This document shows, piece after piece, positions 36,280 to 45,237 of a stretch of 64,000 nt of DNA. The first letter of the stretch is position 1; each line of letters starts with the position of its first letter. Origin of the DNA: Photobacterium atrarenae (lineage in GTDB: Bacteria; Pseudomonadota; Gammaproteobacteria; Enterobacterales; Vibrionaceae); NCBI RefSeq assembly GCF_024380015.1, contig NZ_CP101508.1, positions 806,001-870,000 of the forward strand, in the 5' to 3' direction. Position numbers and translations under genes: made by a program. The notes beneath the pieces were generated by a model. That model had not been told where the DNA came from. It was given only the letters and a program-made list of their open reading frames with translations, and searched no databases.

Positions 36280-39205
36280 GGCAGGCTAATTTGTTCTTTT
36301 TATAGGTGATCAATATATCTGCCGCGCGTTCTGGTTCGAAATCGTGCAGCGCATCTGTAACTTTGTCGGCCACGTCGGCCGGAATTTTAGGTTTCAGATC
36401 GGCAAATGTTTCTTCCGGTATCTCTCCTTGCTGCAGCTGGCTGATCAAAATGGTTAACTGATCCAGATCCAGGGGTGCAACCGGGTTGTTTGTTGTTTCC
36501 GTTGGCTCCAGCGTTGTCGTTTGCTCTTCCAGCAGCTCCGTGAGCTCTGACAATGATTGTTGGTAGGCTGCGAGCAGGGATGGAACTTCGGCGAAATCCT
36601 CCTGCTTGAGCAGGGCTTCGATATTTCCGACGCAACGGGCCAGCTGCGGCAGGCATAAGTTCCCGGCAACGCCTTTCAGTCGGTGGGCCGGGGCGATGGC
36701 GGCTTGCGGACTTTGCTCAAATGCCGGGGTCAGCGTATCGACCATCCCTTCGTTGTCCATAAAGCGGCGAATGGCATCCAGGTGCTTCTGGGTACTGCCC
36801 CAGAGCGTTCGGCCCATTTCGTAATCGATCGGAAGCTGCAGATCATTCTTGCGCAGCTCGGGATACATATGCTGGCTGGCCGCTTGGCGGCCGAGTACCC
36901 GGGCGATCTCCCCCGTCAGCTCAATCACGCTGATGGGCTTGCAGGTAAAGCCATCCATCCCTGCAGCTTCCGCCTGGCGCTTATCCTGTTCCATCACACT
37001 GGCGGTCAGGGCAATGAGCGGAGTTGAGGAGAGGCCCTGCTGGGTTTCGAAGCGGCGGATGGCCTGGCAGGCTTCAAGGCCATTCATCACGGGCATCTGC
37101 ACATCCATCAGCACCAGGTCAAACGGCTGCTTGCTGAAGTGTTCGACAGCTTGCTGGCCGTTGCTGGCCGTGACCAGGGTATGGCCGCGGGACTCCAGCA
37201 TGGCGGTGAGCAGTTCGAGGTTTTGCGCCACATCATCGGCGACAAGAATATGCAGGGGCGGCAGGCGTATTTCTTCATCGCCGAAAATATCGCGAGCCAC
37301 CGGTTTGCCGATGCTGAGCGGCAGAGTGACCCGGAAGGTGGAGCCTTCGCCGACTGTGCTGGTGACATTGATCTGACCCCCCATCAGCTCAACCAGCTGG
37401 CGGGAAATGGTGGTGCCCAGCCCGGTGCCGCCAAAGCGTCGGGTCATACTCGAATCGGCCTGTGAGAAGGGAGCAAAAATTTTCTCCAGCCGGTCGGCTG
37501 AGATGCCTATGCCGCTGTCTTCGACGCCAATCACTACGCCTTTGCCGGTTGTGGCCGGGCTTACCCACAAGGTGACATGGCCGCGTTCGGTAAACTTGAC
37601 TGCATTGCTGAGGAGGTTGAGGATCACTTGTTGGATCCGCAGCGGGTCGCCCCGGAAAAATTCATTGAGCTGCGGTGCGTAATTGAGCTCCAGCCGCAGT
37701 CCTTTCTTGCGTGCGGCAAGGGACAGGGTGGCAATGACCTGATCACAAACCTGATGCAGGGAGAAGTCCCTCATTTCCAGCTCGGTCGAGCCGCTTTCCA
37801 GTTTCGCCGAATCGAGTATATCGTTGAGCAGAGCCAGTAATGATTTTGCCGAAGAGCGAACGATCCCCAGGTTCTTTTTTTGCAGTTCGTTGAGCGGGGT
37901 GTTCATCAGCAGTTCGGTAAACCCGAGAATTGCATTCATCGGGGTGCGGATCTCATGGCTCATATTGGCCAGGAAGGTACTCTTGACCTGTGCCGCTTCG
38001 ATGGCCTGCTCTTTGGCATGGTGCAGGTCGGCTTCCATTTTTTTTCGTTCGGTGATGTCGGTGACAAACCCGACAAACTGGCGGGTGCCTTGAATGCTGG
38101 ATTCGCCGACCGCGAGGCGAATATCAATGGTCAGGCCGTCTTTGCGCAGCGCGGTGACTTCCCGCCCCGAGCCGATGATCTTTTTCGTCCCGGTGGTAAG
38201 GTAGTTCATTAAATAGCCGTCATGGGCACTGCGGTAGGGCTCTGGCATCAGGGTACTGATATTTCTCCCGGTCACTTCGGTTTCGCTGTAGCCAAAAATG
38301 CGCTCGGCAGACGCGTTAAACGAGAGGATTTCACCTTGCGCCGAAATTTTGATGATCCCATCCACCGCGGTGTCGAACATGGCTTTGAGTTCGGTCGCGG
38401 TTTCCTCACTCTTTCTGAGCAGCGCGCGATAGCGGACCAGGGCATTGAGTGCAGCAACCGTGAGACTGAGCAGAATGGTCACCACAGCGATGGTTAAAGC
38501 CAGGGTATAGTGTTTCTGGCTATGCGGATCAAAGCCTGGTTCCATCTGCCCGACAAACCGGGTGGCTTCCATGGCGGTATAGTGCATCCCGGCAATTGCC
38601 AGGCCCATGACCAGGCTGGCAAGGAGGCGGATTTGATAGCCGGGCAGCGAAAGCTGCTGTCGCAACCTGAAGCTGATCCACAGCGCCAGGGTAGCCAGTC
38701 CGGCGGCCACGATAATCGACAGGCTGAAGTAAATCGGCTCATAGCGCAGGGCTGGCCCCAAGACCATGGCCGCCATGCCGATATAGTGCATACTGCCGAT
38801 CCCTAAGCCGACAATGATGCCGCAGGCCAGCAGTTTAGGCCAGTTGACCCGGCGCTTGGCCAGCAGGTTCAGGGTGACGAAGGCGGCCAGAAAGCTCGGC
38901 AGCATCGACAGCAGGGTGATGCCGGGATCGTAGGACACCGTGGTGCAAAGCTCAAAGGCCAGCATGCCGATAAAGTGCATTGACCAGACACCGACTCCCA
39001 GCGAGGCGGCGCCGGTGAGTAGATGCATGCGCTGCATCACCGGCGATGCTTTTCGCTTGGCGGCGGTAGCCAGCGACAGCGCCATAAAGGAGGCGCCCAC
39101 GGCAATGCACAGAGACAGCAGGACCAGCCAAGGGCTGTACTGCCCGGTGACCAGCAGGGAAGGATCCGGCTCATTGACAATGAAAAACTGCTGCAGGGAA
39201 TACAT
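36263..39205 (-). CDS. hybrid sensor histidine kinase: MHYT-PAS-HisKA-HATPase-REC-HPt
   Basis: The 980-residue protein has an N-terminal seven-helix MHYT sensor with three repeats visible (MHFIGM, MHYIGM, MHYTAM). A PAS domain follows (FDTAVDGIIKISAQGEILSFN), then HisKA (FLANMSHEIRTPMNAIL), the ATPase (N box, DSGIGIS, GGTGLG), a receiver (LVLMDVQMPVMNG) and a C-terminal HPt (HRLKGVAGN). MHYT domains are proposed to sense diatomic gases via copper. The G2 box reads GLGTTIS, where GLGLAIS is usual. It would relay phosphate to the overlapping HD-GYP regulator. ATG 39205 was chosen because it fits the usual MHYT N-terminus; a frame open to 39352 is longer than the family. Confidence 0.9.
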   Translation of the reverse strand: MYSLQQFFIVNEPDPSLLVTGQYSPWLVLLSLCIAVGASFMALSLATAAKRKASPVMQRMHLLTGAASLGVGVWSMHFIGMLAFELCTTVSYDPGITLLSMLPSFLAAFVTLNLLAKRRVNWPKLLACGIIVGLGIGSMHYIGMAAMVLGPALRYEPIYFSLSIIVAAGLATLALWISFRLRQQLSLPGYQIRLLASLVMGLAIAGMHYTAMEATRFVGQMEPGFDPHSQKHYTLALTIAVVTILLSLTVAALNALVRYRALLRKSEETATELKAMFDTAVDGIIKISAQGEILSFNASAERIFGYSETEVTGRNISTLMPEPYRSAHDGYLMNYLTTGTKKIIGSGREVTALRKDGLTIDIRLAVGESSIQGTRQFVGFVTDITERKKMEADLHHAKEQAIEAAQVKSTFLANMSHEIRTPMNAILGFTELLMNTPLNELQKKNLGIVRSSAKSLLALLNDILDSAKLESGSTELEMRDFSLHQVCDQVIATLSLAARKKGLRLELNYAPQLNEFFRGDPLRIQQVILNLLSNAVKFTERGHVTLWVSPATTGKGVVIGVEDSGIGISADRLEKIFAPFSQADSSMTRRFGGTGLGTTISRQLVELMGGQINVTSTVGEGSTFRVTLPLSIGKPVARDIFGDEEIRLPPLHILVADDVAQNLELLTAMLESRGHTLVTASNGQQAVEHFSKQPFDLVLMDVQMPVMNGLEACQAIRRFETQQGLSSTPLIALTASVMEQDKRQAEAAGMDGFTCKPISVIELTGEIARVLGRQAASQHMYPELRKNDLQLPIDYEMGRTLWGSTQKHLDAIRRFMDNEGMVDTLTPAFEQSPQAAIAPAHRLKGVAGNLCLPQLARCVGNIEALLKQEDFAEVPSLLAAYQQSLSELTELLEEQTTTLEPTETTNNPVAPLDLDQLTILISQLQQGEIPEETFADLKPKIPADVADKVTDALHDFEPERAADILITYKKNKLACHDGTQ

Positions 39206-39530
39206 GGATGCTGAATTCGAGGCTGAGGTGTAAATGATGACCGGCATGATACGCGAAACCGGCTCAGAACTATAGGAAACTTCATGAACATTTCGGGGCG
39301 TTTTTGAATATGCCAGCTGACCGTGGCATAGAGAGCCTGGCAGCCTGGTCAAGTTTGTTTGCTCTTTATTCGTTATGAGCTCTGTTTGTTATCAGGTTTG
39401 GGCTGGGGTAATATCCTGTGTTCAGGAAGCCGCGTGGCGTGAAGCTCGAGCTGTTTTTGTTTTTCAGGGGGGAACGCCTGGAAATGCTCAGTGAGCTAGC
39501 GGCACGGCGGCACGATGAATCAAAGGTGTC
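39206..39530. other. intergenic region between hybrid kinase and LysE genes
   Basis: About 325 bases separate divergent starts. The left part is in frame with the kinase and has two unused ATGs; the right part includes AT-rich sequence near 39350-39420 that could hold promoters for both directions. I see no gene, repeat or terminator. Confidence 0.4.
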
Positions 39531-40157
39531 ATGATGTCAGAGTATGCATTTCTTCTCCCTATTTCACTGTTCCTGCTCCTTGGTGTGATGAGTCCGGGTC
39601 CCAGTTTTATTCTGGTGGTGCAGACAGCCATGGCTAAATCCCGTTCAGCAGCGCTTGCGGTCGCGTTGGGACTCGGAGTCGGAGCCACATGTTTTGCCCT
39701 ATTGGCTTCTGCTGGTTTGTTTTCCTTGTTGGCAGCGGTGCCGACGGTTTACCTGGCATTGAAAGTGGCGGGGGGACTTTACCTCTGCTTTCTGGCCGTA
39801 CAAATCTGGCGTAGTGCAAGTGCTCCGGTGGCTCTGGATGATTCTCATGTCCAGCGACCGGGTGGGCTGGCCAATATGTTCCTGTTGGGGTTGGTGACTC
39901 AGTTGAGTAACCCAAAAACCGCGATCGTGTTTGGCAGTGCGTTTGCAGCTTTTTTACCGGCGCAGTTACCGGATAATGCACTGGTGGTGATTAGCGGGAC
40001 GACCTTCGTCATTGATGCTGCCTGGTATGTGGCGGTGGCGCTGTTACTGTCGACCCAGCGCCCCCAGCGTTTTTACCGCCGCTTTAAGCACTATATCTGT
40101 AAAGGGGCAAGTACTTTGATGGGGGGGATGGGACTGAAGCTGATCATGGATCCCTAG
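39531..40157 (+). CDS. LysE/RhtB-family amino acid exporter
   Basis: The 208-residue inner-membrane protein has six predicted helices. The N-terminal family signature GVMSPGPSFILVVQTAMAKS and the middle LLGLVTQLSNPKTAIVFGSAF are clear. Members export amino acids such as threonine, homoserine lactone or lysine; the substrate here cannot be told. AAAGGTG precedes two consecutive ATG codons (39531, 39534); either may be used. Confidence 0.92.
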   Translation: MMSEYAFLLPISLFLLLGVMSPGPSFILVVQTAMAKSRSAALAVALGLGVGATCFALLASAGLFSLLAAVPTVYLALKVAGGLYLCFLAVQIWRSASAPVALDDSHVQRPGGLANMFLLGLVTQLSNPKTAIVFGSAFAAFLPAQLPDNALVVISGTTFVIDAAWYVAVALLLSTQRPQRFYRRFKHYICKGASTLMGGMGLKLIMDP

Positions 40158-40359
40158 TTCAGGCGTCGTTCTCAGCCCTGCTGGCAGGCTGCGCACCGCC
40201 GATTTCCCCATCGTTGGGGCCGGCAAGCAGACGGAAAAATGTCAAAGTTTTGACCTCTGTCACTCTATTTATCGAAAGATTGATAAAACGCATTCCCCTT
40301 CGCGCGCTTTGTGCATAATGTCAGTGACGTTCGAATGATTGAAATAAAAGGTTACAACT

Positions 40360-40848
40360 ATGTCTGATGTGCCAGCGACTGTTACACAAGCTGCCGAAGT
40401 CGTTCAACCGGTAGCAGAATCTTCAGGCTCCATTTGGGGATATGTAGCAGGTGGTGCGCTGCTTCTGATCCTTGCCGGATTCTACGGGTACAAGAAAATG
40501 AATACCCCGGGCTTTATTATTAAGCAGGTCAGAAAAAGAAATATGAAAGAGCTGCAAAAACAAGGCGTCGAGAACTCCGAGTTTGTGCAGGATCTGGATA
40601 AGCTGCTCGACTCTGTCCTGGCGTATGCCAATGACAACAAGAAAAAGGGAACCGATGTTGTAAAATTGCTGAGCCCGCTCAACGATACCGCCCGGATCAA
40701 AACCCCGCGCGATATGTATCAATCCATGATCTACATTGCCAATGAAATCCGCGACCCAGCGCTGGCGCGTGAGTTTAAGGGCCGTGCCAAGCACGTTAAA
40801 GCGAGCTCTTCACTCATGAACGGCCTGCTCAAGCGCGCTGGGATTTAA
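40360..40848 (+). CDS. single-pass membrane protein of unknown function
   Basis: The 162-residue protein has a short N-terminal segment, one membrane helix at about 25-45 (WGYVAGGALLLILAGFYGY), and a lysine-rich helical cytoplasmic part. I do not recognise a family. A good intrinsic terminator follows, so it forms its own transcription unit. AAAGG lies ten bases before the ATG. Confidence 0.75.
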   Translation: MSDVPATVTQAAEVVQPVAESSGSIWGYVAGGALLLILAGFYGYKKMNTPGFIIKQVRKRNMKELQKQGVENSEFVQDLDKLLDSVLAYANDNKKKGTDVVKLLSPLNDTARIKTPRDMYQSMIYIANEIRDPALAREFKGRAKHVKASSSLMNGLLKRAGI

Positions 40849-40910
40849 GCCTGCCGTAGTTTCGTCCGCAGGGTTCACCTGCGCTCATCGCTGCCAAGAT
40901 TTCTTGAGTT

Positions 40911-40940
40911 AAAAAAACCGATCGCCTGATCGGTTTTTTT
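40911..40940. terminator. intrinsic terminator
   Basis: CCGATC (40918-40923) pairs with GATCGG (40928-40933), flanked by A7 on the left and T7 on the right, so it works in both directions after the 40360 gene. Confidence 0.88.
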
Positions 40941-40976
40941 GTATGGGCGACAATGTCACAGTAAATTTAAGGGTAT

Positions 40977-41135
40977 TACCAATCAAAGTAAGTCAGTGAT
41001 CAGAAATAGCGCAGGAGAAATGTTTGAGAACAAGGCAGAATTTTTAGATAAGTAATTATTCTACATCAAAAATTCTAACGCAGTTATCGAGCATTTGAAC
41101 AAGCTAGGATGACCCCTTATTTACTGCGATTGGTA
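40977..41135. repeat. MITE-like palindromic repeat element
   Basis: This 159-base element begins TACCAATCAAAGTAAG and ends as the complement of TACCAATCGCAGTAAATAA. The whole sequence is an imperfect palindrome: inner arms carrying AAATG and AGAATTTTT occur in both halves. It has no coding frame. I recall similar sequences scattered between genes of Vibrio species. It occupies most of the gap between the 40360 gene and the GcvR-like gene. Confidence 0.75.
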
Positions 41136-41273
41136 TAACGCCGGATTAGTATGAACGAAGTCACGGCAGGTTCGCAGGTGGCTTGCTAGGCTCAAAAGGA
41201 GCCAGGCAGAGCGTGTAGCCGGGTTTGCCGGTGACGGCTTTATGTAAGGTGCAGAAGTGAGAGGGAATGGCGT

Positions 41274-41780
41274 ATGAATGTTCAATTAACGATTACCATC
41301 GCGGGTCCGGACCGCCCCCAGTTGATCAATCAGCTTGCGGCACAGAGCCATGAGCTGGGTGGAAAGTGGCTGGTCAGCAAAATTAACCGGCTGGATAATC
41401 AAATTGTGGGCTTGCTCAAAGTCGATATTCCTGAAGCCTCGGTGGCGAAGCTAAAAGAGGCGTTCAGCCGTTATCCGGAGCTGCAACCCCGGGTGTTGCA
41501 GCTCCCGCAGCCTGTGCCATCGGTTGATCTGGTACCACATAAGCTGAAAATCGAAGCTGATGATCGTGCCGGGATCGTCAACGACATTACGCATATCTTA
41601 GATGATCTCGGGGCAGAGATTGTCCATATTGAAAATCATCGGGTCGGGTTACCTGAGCTGGGCAAAACGCTTTTCTTTGCCGAAATGGAGATTGAAGCGC
41701 CCCGCGAACTAAACCTGGAGCAGATGCAGGAAGCCCTTCAGCAGGCAGAAGAGCAAATGCGGGTTCACCTGATCAGCTAG
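41274..41780 (+). CDS. GcvR-like ACT-domain regulator
   Basis: The 168-residue protein contains two ACT domains (QLTITIAGPDRPQLINQLA at the N-terminus and [21 protein letters not shown] near residue 85). It matches the glycine cleavage system transcriptional repressor family, in which GcvR binds GcvA to hold the gcv operon off when glycine is low. Whether this copy is GcvR itself or a paralogue is open. GAGGG precedes the ATG. A strong terminator follows. Confidence 0.82.
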   Translation: MNVQLTITIAGPDRPQLINQLAAQSHELGGKWLVSKINRLDNQIVGLLKVDIPEASVAKLKEAFSRYPELQPRVLQLPQPVPSVDLVPHKLKIEADDRAGIVNDITHILDDLGAEIVHIENHRVGLPELGKTLFFAEMEIEAPRELNLEQMQEALQQAEEQMRVHLIS

Positions 41781-41808
41781 CAGGTTATCCAGCAGTAAGG
41801 TGATGACA

Positions 41809-41830
41809 AAGGCTCACCAAGGTGAGCCTT
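41809..41830. terminator. bidirectional terminator
   Basis: AAGGCTCACC (41809-41818) pairs perfectly with GGTGAGCCTT (41821-41830) around AA, between convergent genes for the GcvR-like and LpxM-like proteins. Confidence 0.85.
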
Positions 41831-41841
41831 GATTTGGAGGA

Positions 41842-42780
41842 TCAGTAGCGTCTGCTGCCGTCCGGCAGGGTGCGAAGGATCCGCATCACCCACATATATT
41901 GTTCCGGTTGCTTGCGGATCATGTCTTCCAGGACCTGGTTCATATGGCAGGCATCACTGTACTCGTCCCCCGACGGAAAATTGGTCAGCGGTGGCTGGAT
42001 GTCGATTTCATAGCGGCCTGTTTCCATGTTAAAGGATGGAAAGACCGGTAGCACGGCAGCGTTGGAGAGTTTGGCCAGTTTGCCAACGCCTTTGACGGTA
42101 GCTTTCTCATGGCCGAAAAACGGTGCAAACACACTCTGCTTTACCCCGTGATCTTCATCCGGCAAGTAGTAGGCCAGATAGCCCTCTTTAATTGATTTAA
42201 GGTATGGCTTGATCCCCTGGCTGCGCTGGTAAATCCGGCCGCCGAAGATTTTGCGCTGGCGGTTCATCAGCCAGTCTGCAATCGGGTTCTTCTGAGGGCG
42301 GATCATCGCCACCATCGGCATCTCTTTGGCTGCAAAATAGAGCGCGGTAAAGTCAATGGCCCAGTTGTGGGGCACCAGCATAATGACATTCTTATTTTGT
42401 TCCCGTAGTGCTTGGAGATGGTGTTCCCCTCGGACGTCATGCTGGTTCAGAATGAACTTGCGTCCCTTGATGAACGGCTGCGCAAAACCGAGCAGTACCG
42501 TTCCGGCTGTGGCGTAGGAGCGCTCCAGCAACGCCAGCTGTGCATGCTCCGACAGTTCGGGAAAGCAGAGCTTGATGTTAATTAAGGCTCTGCGTCTGGC
42601 ACCGTTATTCTTGCTGACAAAGTAGCGGGCCAGTCGGGTGGCAATGGCAGCTCGGGCGCGGTGAGGCAGGAGCGCCAGCAGCACGGCAACAGGTAGCCCG
42701 AGCCAGGTCGGCCAGAACCTTGGGTGAAGAAACGAAGAATCAAAAACAGGGCTGTACTCGTTGTACTGATGGTTGCTCAT
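41842..42780 (-). CDS. lpxM: LpxM/LpxL-family lipid A secondary acyltransferase
   Basis: The 312-residue membrane-associated protein has an N-terminal hydrophobic anchor (LGLPVAVLLALLP) and the HX4D/E acyltransferase motif in VPHNWAID near residue 139. It adds a secondary acyl chain to Kdo2-lipid A at the inner membrane. Overall resemblance is to the LpxM/MsbB branch (in V. cholerae the equivalent enzyme is called LpxN). It starts at ATG 42780 and is divergent from the glycerophosphodiesterase gene. Confidence 0.85.
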   Translation of the reverse strand: MSNHQYNEYSPVFDSSFLHPRFWPTWLGLPVAVLLALLPHRARAAIATRLARYFVSKNNGARRRALINIKLCFPELSEHAQLALLERSYATAGTVLLGFAQPFIKGRKFILNQHDVRGEHHLQALREQNKNVIMLVPHNWAIDFTALYFAAKEMPMVAMIRPQKNPIADWLMNRQRKIFGGRIYQRSQGIKPYLKSIKEGYLAYYLPDEDHGVKQSVFAPFFGHEKATVKGVGKLAKLSNAAVLPVFPSFNMETGRYEIDIQPPLTNFPSGDEYSDACHMNQVLEDMIRKQPEQYMWVMRILRTLPDGSRRY

Positions 42781-43101
42781 GCTGATCTATTCAACGGTAG
42801 TCCAGAAGCAGAAAAGTATCGCATTGGCTGTCACCAAGGGCGTTGTGGTCACTATGGATCCGGGGGACCGGAGCGACGCTTTCTGGGTACCAGTTGAGTT
42901 CCAAATAATTGACATTGAACCGGGAATTGTAAGTCTTCTCCATCTGGAATCAAGTTTTATCCCCAGTTCACATCGTTGGGGGCATTACGTGGGTCAATTT
43001 TGGGTAAGTGCCCTGGAATGCAGTGCAGGCGATAGTGTCACTCGCCCAGACCTTCTATACTGGGCAGGTTGTTCACACCCAGTATGATGGTGAAGGTTGA
43101 G
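42781..43101. other. intergenic region, divergent promoters
   Basis: The 321 bases between the LpxM-like and UgpQ-like starts contain no accepted gene. A plus-strand frame reaching across it starts inside the acyltransferase gene, lacks a ribosome binding site and has no family-like features. The region presumably carries promoters in both directions; CCAAATAATTGACATTGAACC near 42900 includes a TTGACA -35-like element. Confidence 0.4.
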
Positions 43102-43839
43102 ATGAAAACTGTTTTTGCGCACCGGGGGATCCCGACGCTGGCGCCGGAAAATACGCTATCGGCTTTTTCGTTGTGTAAACCCCATGGGATTCAATGGATT
43201 GAATGTGATGTTGATATTTTAGCGGACGGGACGGTGGTGGTATCCCACGATGATACGCTGGATCGTTGTACCGATCGCAGTGGCAGCCTGTATGACATTC
43301 ATAGTGGCGATTTGGCACTGATCGATGCAGGCAGCTGGTTTGCCGATGCTTTCATCGGGGAGCGGATCCCGACCCTTGATCAGCTGATTGCCCTGGTCAA
43401 CCAGGACGAGCTCAATATCAATGTGGAAATTAAGTCGTGCAGAGCGGGTTGGGCGATGACAGAGCAGCTGATCGATAATGTCATCACTGCACTGGCAAAA
43501 CTTGATCCGGGGCGGCAGCTGATTGTCTCCAGTTTCAACCACCTGGCCCTTGCCGAGTTTAAGCGACGGCGTCCGCAAACAGCAGTCGCTTGCTTGTTTG
43601 AAGCAGGGCAGCTCGGTGAAGACTGGCTATCGGCGATGCAGAAATGTCAGGCGGACTGTATCCATCCGGCCGATCGTGGTTTGACGCAGCAAATGATTGC
43701 TGACTTTAAAGCGGCTGGCTATCAAGTGAATGTCTACACCGTCAATGACTTAGCGCGGGCAAACCAACTCTTTAACTGGGGTGTGGATGGGGTGTTTACG
43801 GATATTCCGCACCGTTTCCCAGCTAAGTACCGTACCTGA
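43102..43839 (+). CDS. ugpQ: UgpQ-type glycerophosphodiester phosphodiesterase
   Basis: The 245-residue cytosolic enzyme hydrolyses glycerophosphodiesters to glycerol-3-phosphate and alcohol. It has the GDPD signature AHRGIPTLAPENT near the N-terminus, ECDVDILADGTVVVSHDD with the metal and catalytic His, and NVEIKS. No signal peptide, so it is cytosolic rather than GlpQ-like. ATG 43102 follows GAAGGTTGAG; longer in-frame starts are not family sequence. Confidence 0.92.
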   Translation: MKTVFAHRGIPTLAPENTLSAFSLCKPHGIQWIECDVDILADGTVVVSHDDTLDRCTDRSGSLYDIHSGDLALIDAGSWFADAFIGERIPTLDQLIALVNQDELNINVEIKSCRAGWAMTEQLIDNVITALAKLDPGRQLIVSSFNHLALAEFKRRRPQTAVACLFEAGQLGEDWLSAMQKCQADCIHPADRGLTQQMIADFKAAGYQVNVYTVNDLARANQLFNWGVDGVFTDIPHRFPAKYRT

Positions 43840-43887
43840 GGATGGCCGTGAGATCCCCGATAAGGCCTATATCGCAGTGATAAAAAA

Positions 43888-43909
43888 AACGCCTCCGGAC
43901 GGAGGCGTT
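43888..43909. terminator. intrinsic terminator (lipoprotein gene / ugpQ)
   Basis: AACGCCTCC (43888-43896) pairs with GGAGGCGTT (43901-43909) around GGAC. A run of eight A residues on the left gives a T-run on the minus strand, so it mainly terminates the lipoprotein gene and may also stop ugpQ. Confidence 0.88.
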
Positions 43910-43935
43910 GGGGAAAAGCTCAGCAGGGTTGGAAA

Positions 43936-45237
43936 TTAACCTTCCTGGCTGGTGGTTTCTCCGGCTTCAGCATCTACTGGCTCAGTGATTGCTTCAGGCT
44001 GTGCCGGTTGCGGCGCTTCTGTGTCAACTTTGGCTTCGACCGCAGCGCTTTTGGTCGGTGTGGCAGCAGCAACCGGTGCTTGCGGGGCAGGAGCCGGTAC
44101 AGCTTCAGCGGCTTGCTTAGCGACGGTCAGCTGGGCGGACAGTTTGGCAACTTTCTCTTCAAGCAGCGCGGCGCGCGCTTGCTGATCTTTCAGGTCGCGA
44201 CGCAGCTTCTGCTGTGCCAGCATCGTTTCTTGTTCGTTCTTGAGGTTGTCCTTGATGTACTGGACCAGATCTCTGCCCTGCTGGGTCAGCGGCTGATCAC
44301 GCATATCTTCCGCGCCCAGGGCCTTGGTGATGTTGAGCAGGATTTTTTCATAGCTCAGCACATGGCGCTCGTAATCGCTCTCCGGCATCGCCTTGAGCTT
44401 TTTCACCACATTGGCAATCTGCTCCGCGTGCTTGAGAGAAAATACAGCTTCATCCACTTTGCTGATAATCTGGGTGGTGGCCCGTGGCTCGGCTGCGATA
44501 AAGGCTTTGGCTGCAGTGACCGCCGCTGCTGCCTGGCTCAGCGTTTTCGGCGCATGCATGCCGATTTTAGCCATCTTCAGGCGCTTCAGCTCTTTTTGCG
44601 CATCAGACAGGTAAATTTTGGTGACGGTTTTTACTTCCAGCGCGCGCTGTTTAGTGACCAGTTTTGGCTGACCGTTAATCGCATCGTCGGTATTTTCATT
44701 CGCTACATCGTCAACCAGGCGTTTCAGTTCGCTTTCCAGCTGGCGAGCCGTGGTCGGGTAGTACTTGGCAGCATCGATTTCTTGCAGTTGGGTCCGGTAG
44801 CTGAAGGCTTCTTCCAGAATGGTCAGTACTTCGGCGCGAATTGATTTCGCTTTACTGATGTGGGCATTAAATTTGGCAATTCCTTCTTCAGCTGCCTGGA
44901 TGTTGGTTTTTGAGCTGAAGAAGCCGCTTGAGCTGTTGGCTTCTGAGTGGTCGAGTTCAAACTCACTGTAGTATTCCTTGGCTTCCGCCAGAGCTTGCTT
45001 GGCCTCGTTTACGGACTTGGTCGCAAACCAGTCCAACTCGGTCTCTTGGGTCGATGCCAGGATTTTTTCCGCTGCTTCAATCGACTGCTTCATCTGATCA
45101 ATTTGGATCGCAGTTTCTGACTGGTTCGTTTCCAGCGGCAGGCTTGCCACTGAATCGGAACTCGAGTTCGATGCACAACCGGATAGTGTGAGTGTCACGG
45201 CTGCTGCAATCGCGGCAACTTTCAGTTCCCTCTTCAT
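43936..45237 (-). CDS. coiled-coil lipoprotein of unknown function
   Basis: The 433-residue predicted lipoprotein has a signal peptide with lipobox LTLSGC (Cys about 21). Long helical stretches rich in Ala, Lys and Glu follow, with heptad-like patterns (residues about 40-380), then a Pro/Ala/Glu-rich tail (VPAPAPQAP onwards). Related Vibrio proteins are poorly characterised and sometimes carry misleading names such as DNA repair ATPase; no ATPase motif is visible here. It is probably an envelope protein that spans or organises the periplasm. AGGAG lies just before the ATG. Confidence 0.8.
   Translation of the reverse strand: MKRELKVAAIAAAVTLTLSGCASNSSSDSVASLPLETNQSETAIQIDQMKQSIEAAEKILASTQETELDWFATKSVNEAKQALAEAKEYYSEFELDHSEANSSSGFFSSKTNIQAAEEGIAKFNAHISKAKSIRAEVLTILEEAFSYRTQLQEIDAAKYYPTTARQLESELKRLVDDVANENTDDAINGQPKLVTKQRALEVKTVTKIYLSDAQKELKRLKMAKIGMHAPKTLSQAAAAVTAAKAFIAAEPRATTQIISKVDEAVFSLKHAEQIANVVKKLKAMPESDYERHVLSYEKILLNITKALGAEDMRDQPLTQQGRDLVQYIKDNLKNEQETMLAQQKLRRDLKDQQARAALLEEKVAKLSAQLTVAKQAAEAVPAPAPQAPVAAATPTKSAAVEAKVDTEAPQPAQPEAITEPVDAEAGETTSQEG

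Noticed and set aside
41136..41273. possible glycine riboswitch before the GcvR-like gene
   Set aside because: The region has some hairpin potential but lacks the conserved glycine aptamer core sequences.
42773..43087. 104-codon plus-strand frame between the lpxM-like and ugpQ-like genes
   Set aside because: It starts inside the divergent acyltransferase gene, has no ribosome binding site and shows no family-like sequence; the stretch is more likely a divergent promoter region.
44008..44844. 278-codon plus-strand frame opposite the coiled-coil lipoprotein gene
   Set aside because: Antisense shadow; the minus strand has a lipobox, ribosome binding site and terminator.
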